From positions 1 through 46,564 of IMG/VR virus record IMGVR_UViG_3300025736_000046: DNA of 46,564 nucleotides; one strand, given 5' to 3'. A model generated the notes under the pieces. The model was not told the DNA's origin, searched no databases, and worked only from the letters and a program-made list of their open reading frames with translations. Below are positions 31,184 to 39,103 of this stretch, piece after piece. How positions within the stretch are numbered: position 1 is the stretch's first letter; every line of letters begins with the position of its first letter. Source of the stretch: a virus. Position numbers and translations under genes: made by a program.

Positions 31184-32227
31184 GTGGAAATTAGAAAATT
31201 AGCAAGTATACAAAAAATAATAGATATACAACCTATAGAAAATGCTGATAGAATTGAAGTTGCTACTGTTCTTGGATGGAAAGTAGTTGTCCTTAAGGAT
31301 GAGTTTAAAATAGGTGACATGATTGTATTTTGTGAGATTGATTCTTTATTGCCTCATGCCGATTGGAGTGATTTTCTTTGGAAGAAAGGCGATATGGGTA
31401 AAATGACATACAGACTGAAAACTGTTAGAATGAGAAAACAAATATCACAAGGTTTAATATTACCATTGACAGTATTAAATGGGAAGATATATCCCAATGA
31501 TGACAGATTACATCAAGAGTATGAATTTACAGAGAGCAAAGATGTTACTGCTTTGTTAGGTATTAAAAAATATATACCTGATATACCTGCGGATATGAAA
31601 GCATTGATTAAAGGCGTGTTTCCTAGTTGTACGCCTAAGACGGATGAGATGAGAATACAATCAGTTCCAAAAATTATTGATGAGATAAAAGATAAGAAAT
31701 TAATTATAACTGAAAAGATTGATGGTACACCAGCTTCATATATTAAGCATGATGATGATTTTGATGTATGTTCTCGTGATCTTTCTTTAAAAGAAACTGA
31801 AAATAATATCTATTGGAGGATGGCAAATAAATATAAACTTCAAGATATTCCTGATATGATGGCAGTACAAGGCGAGTTAGCGGGAATGGGAATACAGAAA
31901 AATCCTTTAAAACTTGAAGAACCTGATTTATATATATTCAATGTTTATGATATAAAAATTGGTAAATATCTAAGCCATAATGATATGATAGAATTTTGCG
32001 ATAGACATAAATTAAAAACAGTCCCTATTTTAGAAGTAGGTACAATAAAAACAATGAACATCGAGGGATGGATAGATTACGCTAAAGGCAAAAGCGCATT
32101 TAATCAAGATAGCGAAAGAGAAGGAATTGTAATAAGGACAGAAGAACCTGTATATTCAGAAGAATTACGCAGTAGGCTGTCATTCAAAGTTATAAACAAT
32201 GATTACCTGTTAAAGAAAGGAGGATAA
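31184..32227 (+). CDS. RNA ligase, DRB0094 (Deinococcus Rnl5-like) family
   Basis: A 347-residue nucleotidyltransferase. The N-terminal OB-like domain has IENADRIEVATVLGWKVVVL and GDMIVFCEIDSLLP, characteristic of the DRB0094 family. The ligase core follows: TEKIDGTPASYI with the KxDG adenylation Lys near residue 178, SEREGIVIRTE (motif IV) and LSFKVIN (motif V). The Deinococcus enzyme seals 3'-OH RNA to 5'-phosphate ends in nicked duplexes. In a phage it may repair tRNA or RNA-DNA nicks made by host defence. The start is GTG after AAGGAG (31170-31175). Confidence 0.88.
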   Translation: MEIRKLASIQKIIDIQPIENADRIEVATVLGWKVVVLKDEFKIGDMIVFCEIDSLLPHADWSDFLWKKGDMGKMTYRLKTVRMRKQISQGLILPLTVLNGKIYPNDDRLHQEYEFTESKDVTALLGIKKYIPDIPADMKALIKGVFPSCTPKTDEMRIQSVPKIIDEIKDKKLIITEKIDGTPASYIKHDDDFDVCSRDLSLKETENNIYWRMANKYKLQDIPDMMAVQGELAGMGIQKNPLKLEEPDLYIFNVYDIKIGKYLSHNDMIEFCDRHKLKTVPILEVGTIKTMNIEGWIDYAKGKSAFNQDSEREGIVIRTEEPVYSEELRSRLSFKVINNDYLLKKGG

Positions 32228-32230
32228 TTG

Positions 32231-32908
32231 ATGGGAAAGGGATATTCACTTGAACGCGAAGTAGAAGTTGAACTCTGTGATGCGGTTGATCAATGTTTAA
32301 ACTTACCTTTTCTAGATAGAACTTTTAGAACAGGAATGGCTCAACAAGCGCAAGGTTCTCTCCTGAAAGGAGACGTCTGGACTCAGATACCTTTTATAAA
32401 GAAACAACTTTTAATAGAATGTAAGGATTATACAACTATGAATCGTACAGCTGATCACGATTCTGTCTTTCATTTATACGAAGAGTGGGTTACATTGAAC
32501 GAAGAAAGATCTAAAGTAGTGAATCGTATTTCTGTTCTAGCTTTTCCTTGGAAATTGAAGCCACCTGTGAAAGCTCCCGCGCGACATTGGTTGAATAGAG
32601 TTCAATTTGTAATGTCCAAGAAGGATTTTACGTACCTTACAGGAGTAGATCCTGTAGCATCCGTGCCTACGGCTTGGAAAGATAAGAAAGTTCACTACTG
32701 GTTACTCCGTAGAAGTTCTTTAATAGAGGTAGCGGACTTAAATCCTTCTAAGTTAATTCCTCGAGCCTATGAATTAGACTCTTCTAATTATGAAATAGAG
32801 TTAATTATCGTTCCTTTAGTAGAATTTGTCAAGTTTTTACAGTTAGAATTTGTTTTAGAACACAATAGGACTGAGGATAAGACGTCTGAAAAGGAGTTTG
32901 GTACCTAA
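32231..32908 (+). CDS. PD-(D/E)XK nuclease, Holliday-junction-resolvase-like
   Basis: A 225-residue protein. AAAGGAGG lies 7 bases before ATG 32231, which is preferred to TTG 32228. The active site pattern is an early Glu in GYSLEREVEVELCDAV, Asp in LKGDVWTQ and ECK in KQLLIECKDY, as in Hjc/RecU-like resolvases and related nucleases. An aromatic, basic C-terminal half may bind DNA. With RecA, SbcCD and UvsW-like helicase it would resolve branched DNA before packaging. Specific substrate not proven. Confidence 0.72.
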   Translation: MGKGYSLEREVEVELCDAVDQCLNLPFLDRTFRTGMAQQAQGSLLKGDVWTQIPFIKKQLLIECKDYTTMNRTADHDSVFHLYEEWVTLNEERSKVVNRISVLAFPWKLKPPVKAPARHWLNRVQFVMSKKDFTYLTGVDPVASVPTAWKDKKVHYWLLRRSSLIEVADLNPSKLIPRAYELDSSNYEIELIIVPLVEFVKFLQLEFVLEHNRTEDKTSEKEFGT

Positions 32909-32955
32909 AGGTACGGGTATCTGCGTAAAAAGCGCATTATAGCGCGCAAATGCGC
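32901..32955 (+). other. Two adjacent hairpins after the nuclease gene
   Basis: GTACC-TAAA-GGTAC (32901-32914) and GCGCATT (32932-32938) / AATGCGC (32949-32955), the latter with a GCGCGC loop. The pocket is unusually CG-rich for this genome. No U-run follows. Confidence 0.5.
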
Positions 32956-32994
32956 GTTAAACTAGAGGTTATACAAGCGTTAAGGAGAGGTTAT

Positions 32995-33186
32995 ATGACA
33001 GTTTCAACACCTGGAATAAGAGAAAATAAGAAAGATTGCAGAATTTGTAAGAGAAATGCAGGTTGTAAGCGCCTTTGTTATACGGGTAGGTCTGTAAGTT
33101 GTGAGAAGTTTCAAAGAAAACCGGATTTTCGTATTACGTCTGAAGACAAAATAGAACATATCTCATCAAAGAAGTTAAAAGCGTGA
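32995..33186 (+). CDS. Small Cys-rich protein (63 aa)
   Basis: AAGGAGAGG before ATG 32995 decides the start; an in-frame ATG at 32950 lies in the hairpin region. The product has CRICKRNAGCKRLCYTGRSV, four to five Cys in the spacing of a small zinc knuckle, with many Lys and Arg. Likely nucleic-acid binding. The stop overlaps the GTG start of the next gene. Confidence 0.6.
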   Translation: MTVSTPGIRENKKDCRICKRNAGCKRLCYTGRSVSCEKFQRKPDFRITSEDKIEHISSKKLKA

Positions 33187-33482
33187 AGATTGATAAATTA
33201 AGGTTAGCTAAAGCTAAGAGAACTTTAAAGGAATTGAAGGAAGTAAAAGTTACACGACAACGTAGATTTGACGAGGCCGGACTTTATTTCAGAATGGCTC
33301 AACGTAAGTTAGATGACGTTAATCATAAGATGGAAGCACTCCAAACTTATGTAGAGAGTTTAAAGAGAGGGGTAAAATTAAATGAAACCAAAATTACATA
33401 TTTGTCTTTGCGGGGCGCAAGGTACAGGAAAGTCCACATTACAAAAGGTCATAGTAAAGAAATTACAAGAGATGTTACCTGA
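33183..33482 (+). CDS. Coiled-coil hypothetical protein
   Basis: GTG start at 33183 overlapping the previous stop (GTGA). About 65 residues of basic coiled coil (LRLAKAKRTLKELKEVKVTR, then AQRKLDDVNHKMEALQTYVE) are followed by about 34 residues that overlap the start of the kinase-dUTPase gene in another frame. The long overlap suggests that the last part is an extension after loss of an earlier stop. Function unknown. Confidence 0.5.
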   Translation: MKIDKLRLAKAKRTLKELKEVKVTRQRRFDEAGLYFRMAQRKLDDVNHKMEALQTYVESLKRGVKLNETKITYLSLRGARYRKVHITKGHSKEITRDVT

Positions 33483-34410
33483 TGAGAATATATGTTCTTC
33501 TTTATCTTTACCTAGGATGCAAATAGAGAATCATAAGCTAGGAAAGAATCCGTTGAATCAGCTTCTGTTAGAGCTTTTAACCGACCATCAGACTAGTACT
33601 TATCATGATAAAATTCTTGTAACTAGTCGATCTGTAATTGATAGATACGCCAATAGCGTCGCCGCAGGTTTATTTGATACACCTTTAGGTGCGGAGCTTG
33701 AGCCTTACTATAAAGAATGTAGAATACCTGAACAATTGAAAATATATGATTTTATTATATACGTTCCTATACGATTTGGAGTAGTTGATGATGGAGTTCG
33801 AAATACGGACGAGAAAAATAGATGCCTTATAGATGAGATCACGTACAATACTTTGCAAAAATACTCTAAAGATTATATTGTAGCAGATCAATGTAGTCCT
33901 AAATATACAGATCAACTGGTAGATGAAATAGTTTGCAAGTTCAGAAAGAAATCTTTCCAGGATTCTAAGAACAATATTACCGTAAAATATAAGTTGACAG
34001 ATCTTGATGCAAAGGCTCCGATAATGAAGTATTTAGAAGATAAAGAAGGTTCGACAGCTTGCTTTGATTTATTTGCCACTAAAGATCAGATTCTTTCACC
34101 TCAAAGTACTACGATTATACATTGCGGTATTCAATTTGAAGTATCTCCCTTTGTAGAATTACTAGTTCGAGGTCGTAGCGGAATGGCTCGAAGGGGAGTA
34201 ACAACGCATATGGGTACTGTTGACAGTAATTACAGGGGAGATTGCGGACCTATTATTCATAATCAAACACACGGCCACATAGAAGTTAGAAAAGGAGAAC
34301 GTGTTTGTCAAGTCGCAGTCAGAAGATTTCCCAGAGTTTTATTGAAAGAAGTGAAAGAGCTTTCAGAAACATCTAGAGGAGATAAAGGTTTCGGTTCGAC
34401 AGGATTATAG
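33382..34410 (+). CDS. P-loop kinase fused to dUTPase
   Basis: A 342-residue fusion. Residues 1-190 are a nucleotide-kinase-like or AAA_28 P-loop domain: LCGAQGTGKSTLQ is Walker A, LVTSRSVIDRYANSV the lid/substrate part, YDFIIYVPI the following strand. Residues about 195-342 are a trimeric dUTPase with all five motifs: ACFDLFA, GRSGMARRGV, GTVDSNYRGD, GERVCQ and RGDKGFGSTG. It removes dUTP to give dUMP and probably phosphorylates a nucleotide, so it balances the dTTP pool and keeps uracil out of DNA. This fits the UDG-like domain on the polymerase. The kinase substrate is not shown by the sequence. Confidence 0.87.
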   Translation: MKPKLHICLCGAQGTGKSTLQKVIVKKLQEMLPDENICSSLSLPRMQIENHKLGKNPLNQLLLELLTDHQTSTYHDKILVTSRSVIDRYANSVAAGLFDTPLGAELEPYYKECRIPEQLKIYDFIIYVPIRFGVVDDGVRNTDEKNRCLIDEITYNTLQKYSKDYIVADQCSPKYTDQLVDEIVCKFRKKSFQDSKNNITVKYKLTDLDAKAPIMKYLEDKEGSTACFDLFATKDQILSPQSTTIIHCGIQFEVSPFVELLVRGRSGMARRGVTTHMGTVDSNYRGDCGPIIHNQTHGHIEVRKGERVCQVAVRRFPRVLLKEVKELSETSRGDKGFGSTGL

Positions 34411-34417
34411 TATATTA
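34403..34417 (+). promoter_or_regulatory. Promoter-like box GATTATAGTATATTA
   Basis: Weak copy of the recurring box, spanning the end of the kinase-dUTPase gene and the gap before the next start, 16 bases upstream of ATG 34433. Confidence 0.4.
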
Positions 34418-34432
34418 AAGTAGGAGAAGATA

Positions 34433-34951
34433 ATGTTTTTAACTTTTTTAGGTAAAAAAGATTCGGATAAGCAAGATTTTATACAACGTTTAAGTAAAGA
34501 GTGGTTAAAGATCGCACGTAAACCTAATACATATATGATAACAGGTAAGTCTATAGATTCTGTATCGAAGATTAGAGATTCATTACAACCTTTTGAATTA
34601 CAGATGGCTATAGAATCTCACGTAGCCGAACTTGAAAGACACAGAAGAGGGCGCATCACTCTTACAACGACGTCTATTATCAGTAGGTGTGCTTACGCCA
34701 GAGTTAATAAATTAGGATTAGACGCTCTGTACGGTCTTCTTTTAGCCAAATCAATTCCAACTTATGATCTTATTTTTTACAGGCCATTAATGACATTTTT
34801 AAAATATTCTGAGTATGATGCGGCTGTGGACCTTGAAATTAGAAATATTTTAAAGACTTTTAAAGTTACACCCCATATTTTATTAGGTTACGATGATTTT
34901 AGTTTGACCCAGGTAATGGAGACGCTTAAAGTAAGGAGAGGAATATGTTAA
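34433..34951 (+). CDS. Degenerate paralogue of the upstream P-loop kinase
   Basis: A 172-residue protein with the same outline as the kinase domain just before it: FLGKKDSDKQDFIQRL stands at the Walker A place but lacks GxGKS/T, TTTSIISRCAYARVNKLG matches TSRSVIDRYANS, and YDLIFYRPL matches YDFIIYVPI. It likely arose by tandem duplication and has lost ATP binding. It may act as a regulatory or structural partner of the kinase-dUTPase. Its stop overlaps the DpdA-like gene start. Confidence 0.65.
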   Translation: MFLTFLGKKDSDKQDFIQRLSKEWLKIARKPNTYMITGKSIDSVSKIRDSLQPFELQMAIESHVAELERHRRGRITLTTTSIISRCAYARVNKLGLDALYGLLLAKSIPTYDLIFYRPLMTFLKYSEYDAAVDLEIRNILKTFKVTPHILLGYDDFSLTQVMETLKVRRGIC

Positions 34952-35739
34952 AGATTGGAATTATAACGCCTATAAAGTATTTGAAAGAATATTCATGCAG
35001 AGGTCATTTTTATTTAGCTTTAGCTCATCTTATAAAGCCAAATTCTAAAGTTGAACGTTTTTTTAAAACACAGAAAGATAAGGATATTATTTTAGACAAC
35101 GGTGCTTTTGAATTAGGATATTCCTTACCTATGAAAGATCTTCTAGTTATTCAAGGTAGGATTAAAGCTAATATGATAGTACTACCTGACGCCCCTAAAG
35201 ATGTAAAAAAGACTCAACAGTTAATGTCTTCAAGTACATTAGAGGCTTTAGAGTTTAATGAACTTCTTGTAGATAATGGAAAGGAACCTCTTCCTCTTAA
35301 CTTTATGGGAGTTCCTCAAGGTAAGACTAGAGATGATTGGTGGAAAAGTTTTAAACAAATGTATGATAACATACGTGTTTCTACGCTTGGCATAAGTTTT
35401 CAGAACGTAGTTTTTGATACGGAGCGTTTAGAATCATCTAGAGAAGATATCCTGAATGAAATGGTTCAAAAAGGTTATACGAAGAAGAACATACATTTAT
35501 TGGGAGGAGGTTACAATCTTTACAGAGATGTCGTAGCAGGCAGATCTATTCCTTGTGTAAAGTCTTTAGATACGTGTCTTCCTTTTCTTTTTGGTTCCAA
35601 CTGCGTGATACTTGATTCTAAGACTATTAGAAAGAAAGGCGTTAAGCTGAATCATGATGTTCCTTCTTTAAATGAATTACAGAAAGATTTTACAAGTAAA
35701 AATATTTCTACACTTTTAAAATGGGCTAATTTAGATTAA
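34945..35739 (+). CDS. dpdA: DpdA-like 7-deazaguanine DNA transglycosylase (TGT family)
   Basis: A 264-residue protein related to tRNA-guanine transglycosylase. The marks are LDNGAFELGYSLP (Asp51), VLPDAPKD (Asp82), NFMGVPQGKTRDDW and LLGGGYNLY with a conserved Asp region near LDTCLPF. DpdA proteins replace guanine in DNA by a 7-deazaguanine base, which protects phage DNA from restriction. It is shorter than bacterial TGT and lacks its C-terminal zinc site, as in phage DpdA. FolE, QueE and QueD are in the same genome. RBS AGGAGAGG before ATG 34945, overlapping the upstream stop. Confidence 0.8.
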   Translation: MLKIGIITPIKYLKEYSCRGHFYLALAHLIKPNSKVERFFKTQKDKDIILDNGAFELGYSLPMKDLLVIQGRIKANMIVLPDAPKDVKKTQQLMSSSTLEALEFNELLVDNGKEPLPLNFMGVPQGKTRDDWWKSFKQMYDNIRVSTLGISFQNVVFDTERLESSREDILNEMVQKGYTKKNIHLLGGGYNLYRDVVAGRSIPCVKSLDTCLPFLFGSNCVILDSKTIRKKGVKLNHDVPSLNELQKDFTSKNISTLLKWANLD

Positions 35740-35747
35740 AAGGTTAT

Positions 35748-36326
35748 ATGAATAATTATACGCTAATAAAATCTGAAACAGGTGAATTAAAAATGACAGA
35801 GTCTACTTATGAGAGTACTCAATGGTATGTTTTGTGGGGACCTTTAGGTTTAAAAACTCAGATTCTTTCTATCAGGAGACTTTTAAAAAGACTTAATCCT
35901 GATTGGGGTTTGTGGTTTCCTACGTACACACTTCAAAATAGTACACGGGCATTGTTTCCATGCTATACTTTTATTAAATGTAGGTGGGATCACGGTTTAG
36001 AAGATCTTTTAAAAGAACATATACCTATCCCAGTTCAATTTTTATCCGACGGCGACAATAAATATCCAAGTATTATTCAAGAGGAGGCTTTAGAAAGCAC
36101 TTTAGAAACGATAGGGGAAATAGAAAAAGGTGATATAGTGTTGGATATTGATTTTAAGGTTGGTGATAAGGTTTTTATTTCTAAGAAAAGTTATGGTATG
36201 GTTTCACATGGTATTGTTTTAAATATTAGACGGAACGGGAAGGTTGAAGTAAAATGTTTTATTTTTAATAGAGAGGTGGTATTAGTAGTGGAGCGAAAGC
36301 ATGTTCGTAAGTATGAGAATTTATAA
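35748..36326 (+). CDS. NusG/RfaH-like transcription factor
   Basis: A 192-residue protein. Residues about 25-125 look like the NGN domain: QWYVLWGPLGLKTQILSIRR, GLWFPTYTL, then RALFPCYTFIKCRWD, the run that in NusG contacts RNA polymerase. Residues about 135-190 form a KOW domain (FKVGDKVFISKKSYGMVSHG, EVKCFIFNREVVLVVERKHV). It should bind elongating RNA polymerase and change pausing or termination, perhaps for late phage operons. It lies between dpdA and a glycosyltransferase gene. Start uncertain: ATG 35748 with AAAGG, or ATG 35793. Confidence 0.72.
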   Translation: MNNYTLIKSETGELKMTESTYESTQWYVLWGPLGLKTQILSIRRLLKRLNPDWGLWFPTYTLQNSTRALFPCYTFIKCRWDHGLEDLLKEHIPIPVQFLSDGDNKYPSIIQEEALESTLETIGEIEKGDIVLDIDFKVGDKVFISKKSYGMVSHGIVLNIRRNGKVEVKCFIFNREVVLVVERKHVRKYENL

Positions 36327-36342
36327 AAATTGAGGAGAACAC

Positions 36343-37260
36343 ATGATAGATATTGCTACCGTTTGTTATAGAGATTTAGAAAAGACTCAAAGGTTTATTA
36401 GAAGTATCATAGAGAAAACTACAGAACCTTTCAATTTAGTTATTGTAGATAATAACAGTGAGGCAGATGTACTAAATCTGTTAGATACGCTACGAACTAG
36501 TAAGATGCCTCCTCTCTTAAAGTCTTTAACGATAATTCGAAATGAAGTGAATCTTGGAATAGGTATTGGAATGAATCAAGCTATGAGAGAATGCAAATCT
36601 GATTATATCATTAGATGTGATTCAGATATAGAAATAGTTACTTCAGGATGGACAGAGTTATTGACTGAGACGGCTAAGAAGAGTTCGATGATAGGAGCCG
36701 TAGCTACTAAGAGTTGCGGAGGTAACTTAAGATCTCGAGATGGAATTATCGAAACGAATATCATCTTATCTAACTGTATGCTCATTCCACGTACTGCTAT
36801 AAGAAAAATATGTGCGACGGTTAAAAACAGGAGATCCGAAATTCTTGAAAGACTAATTCCGTTTTTAAATCAACCTGAGAAGTTTGAAGGTCATCATAGA
36901 TACCTGGAAGCTATCAAGCATTGGCTTTTAAAACCTGATGGTTGTTGGGATGCAGGCTGGCCTTTATATGGATTCGATGACTTTGATTATTCTTATACCC
37001 TTTTATGGTCCGATTTAATTCTTACGAAGGATGATAGAGTTGACGTTATTCATCATGACAGTAGTCTAAGACCGGATTGGAAAGAGACTCGTCATAAAGC
37101 TGTATCCGAAGGAGCCAGGTACTTTCGTACTAAGTGGGAGATAATAGAAGACCACTGGGACGATCCTGAATCTCCTGGAGGTAAAGGTTGGAAAGATTTG
37201 TACCATTTTCTTCCTAGAATTCGAAAGTATAACAGTGGAGTTCTGGAGTCTATAAAATGA
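36343..37260 (+). CDS. GT2-family glycosyltransferase
   Basis: A 305-residue GT-A enzyme behind TGAGGAG. It has MIDIATVCYRDLEKTQRFIR, LVIVDNNSEADV, VNLGIGIGMNQAM and RCDSDIEI as the DXD metal and sugar-nucleotide site. The second half contains GCWDAGWPLYGFDDFDYSYT, likely the acceptor/base region. It transfers a sugar from a nucleotide donor to an unknown acceptor, perhaps a modified base or virion protein. Its ATGA overlap with the PIG-L deacetylase gene argues that they act together. Confidence 0.82.
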   Translation: MIDIATVCYRDLEKTQRFIRSIIEKTTEPFNLVIVDNNSEADVLNLLDTLRTSKMPPLLKSLTIIRNEVNLGIGIGMNQAMRECKSDYIIRCDSDIEIVTSGWTELLTETAKKSSMIGAVATKSCGGNLRSRDGIIETNIILSNCMLIPRTAIRKICATVKNRRSEILERLIPFLNQPEKFEGHHRYLEAIKHWLLKPDGCWDAGWPLYGFDDFDYSYTLLWSDLILTKDDRVDVIHHDSSLRPDWKETRHKAVSEGARYFRTKWEIIEDHWDDPESPGGKGWKDLYHFLPRIRKYNSGVLESIK

Positions 37261-37859
37261 AACATAAGAATCTTATAATTGATAAACCTGTTTTGATTGT
37301 AGTAGCTCACCCTGAGGATGAGTTATTGTTTGCAGGAGGACTTCTCGCACAAGGTAGAACATCTGAATGGCATATTCTTTCTCTTACAGGGGGTAACGTT
37401 GGAGACCCTAGAAGTGATGAGTTTTCCAATGTTTGTAATATTCTAGGTGTTCAACATTCTTTCGGACATCAGAAAGATGTTTGGTTTAAGGCTCTTTCAA
37501 GAAGTGAATGTCATCAGCATATAACTAGTATTATTTCACGTTTTCCTATAATTGTTACTCATAATCCTTCAGGAGAGTATGGTCATAAGCATCATATTCA
37601 AACTAGCTATTATGTTACTGAGATTGTAAATAAGATAAACACTTTGTATAGAGCCACGGACGGTGCTAGAGAATTACATCGCCTCCTTTATTTCGGAGAT
37701 CATGTAGAGACGAATAGAATGTTAAAGTTAGAAGAGTCTGACAAAGCGGCTATAAAAAATTTACGTAAACACTATAGAAAGTCGAACCCGTCCTTAAAGA
37801 AAACTTTTGGCGACGTTACAAGCCGGGAAAGATACTTAGAGGTTGAAGATTGGGTGTAA
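37257..37859 (+). CDS. PIG-L/LmbE-family N-acetyl deacetylase
   Basis: A 200-residue zinc deacetylase. AHPEDELLFAGG is the first metal motif, in which the usual AHPDDE has Glu for the first Asp, and HNPSGEYGHKHH carries the last His ligands. Family members remove acetyl from N-acetylglucosamine attached to an acceptor. Located between two glycosyltransferases, it may deacetylate the sugar they attach, giving a free amine. The change at the first Asp, often the catalytic base, needs testing for activity. The stop is 23 bases before the next start. Confidence 0.8.
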   Translation: MKHKNLIIDKPVLIVVAHPEDELLFAGGLLAQGRTSEWHILSLTGGNVGDPRSDEFSNVCNILGVQHSFGHQKDVWFKALSRSECHQHITSIISRFPIIVTHNPSGEYGHKHHIQTSYYVTEIVNKINTLYRATDGARELHRLLYFGDHVETNRMLKLEESDKAAIKNLRKHYRKSNPSLKKTFGDVTSRERYLEVEDWV

Positions 37860-37882
37860 CGAATATAGTAAGGAGAATAAAA

Positions 37883-39073
37883 ATGAGTAAGACGGTGAGC
37901 GTATGTTTGTGTTGTCACAATCGACCTGAGTTTTTAGAACCGACGCTGAAGTGTCTAGAAGAAACTTTAGAAGGTTCGTGTGAAATTATTATAGCAAACG
38001 ATAAGACGACCGATCCTAAGACGAATAAACTTATTACAGATTTCGTATTAAGAATGAAAACTAAATTTTTCGTAAAGTCGTATGTAACGAATTTCGGTAA
38101 TCATGCTAAAGCTCAAAACTTTACGATGGAGAAAGCTACGGGAGACGTACTCGTTCACATTGAAGACGATATCTTAGTAGGCCGTACGAACGGTAAAGAC
38201 GTCGTCTTAGCTAAAGGCTGGAATCAAATCTTTTCTAAATACTTTGAGACGTTTCCGGAAGTCGGTCAGATACTTCCAGCAGGAAGCGGACGAGGAGAAT
38301 GGATACCTCGAGAAGGTTATAACGAATTCATGTGGGGTCTTGGAGCTCTTTGGGCTATCACGAGAGACGTCTACGAGAAGTTAAATACTGAAGCGGGAGT
38401 TTGGGATGAACGCTTATGTCATCAAATCGAACCAGATTGCAATCTCAGAGTTCGTATGTTAGGTTATAGACTGATAGAGTTAAAAGAGTTTGGTATGATT
38501 CATCTTGGAGAAGGAGATCAAGCTGACTCGTTCGAACGTCAAGCTCAAATCATTATAGGTGTTCATAATATGTTGAAGAAGTGGAATAATCGATTTGTTG
38601 GGCATTGGGACTACGATAGTCTTTTCAGTATGAGCTGGGATGACTTTCCGCCTAACGTTAATTTCAGAAGACAGTTAGCGGCTTGGTTCTCAGCCGAAGC
38701 TCATAAGTTAGAAGATAGATATAAAGGCTTAGGAGTTCTTAAAGATGATACGAACTATAGTGGAGCCGTACCCGAGTCGATTCGAAAGAAGCACGACGAC
38801 TATCTTAGTTGTAGACTAAACCGTAAACCTTTCACATTTCAATTTCCGGCTCACTGGGGTAAGTTCGAACTCATCAATAGAATTAGACCTCAAGGCAGAG
38901 AACGTGAAGATGAGTTGATTACATTGATGAAGAATAATTTCGTATTCAAAGGAGTCGATAGACTTCTTAAACAATTACAAGAACTGTCGGAAAGAGGTAA
39001 CTTCAACAAGTCCGAGGAAGATCTTCTACAGATGATAGTAAAAAGGCCGAAATGGAATTGGTATAGTAAGTAA
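37883..39073 (+). CDS. GT2-family glycosyltransferase
   Basis: A 396-residue enzyme. AAGGAGA before ATG 37883 sets the start. It has SVCLCCHNRPEFLEPTLKCL, IIIANDKTTD, ATGDVLVHIEDDILVG with the acidic metal site, and GLGALWAITRDVYEK further on, the GT-A plan with an extended C-terminal region of about 150 residues. Its codons are richer in CG than in the flanking genes. Probably acts with the upstream glycosyltransferase and deacetylase. The acceptor is unknown. Confidence 0.78.
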   Translation: MSKTVSVCLCCHNRPEFLEPTLKCLEETLEGSCEIIIANDKTTDPKTNKLITDFVLRMKTKFFVKSYVTNFGNHAKAQNFTMEKATGDVLVHIEDDILVGRTNGKDVVLAKGWNQIFSKYFETFPEVGQILPAGSGRGEWIPREGYNEFMWGLGALWAITRDVYEKLNTEAGVWDERLCHQIEPDCNLRVRMLGYRLIELKEFGMIHLGEGDQADSFERQAQIIIGVHNMLKKWNNRFVGHWDYDSLFSMSWDDFPPNVNFRRQLAAWFSAEAHKLEDRYKGLGVLKDDTNYSGAVPESIRKKHDDYLSCRLNRKPFTFQFPAHWGKFELINRIRPQGREREDELITLMKNNFVFKGVDRLLKQLQELSERGNFNKSEEDLLQMIVKRPKWNWYSK

Positions 39074-39086
39074 TTCTAGTATAAAG
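39072..39086 (+). promoter_or_regulatory. Promoter-like box AATTCTAGTATAAAG
   Basis: TTCTAGTATAA core in the short gap between the glycosyltransferase stop and the queE start, 18 bases before ATG 39104. It would make queE-queD separately expressed. Confidence 0.5.
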
Positions 39087-39103
39087 AAGTAAGGAGAAAT
39101 TTA

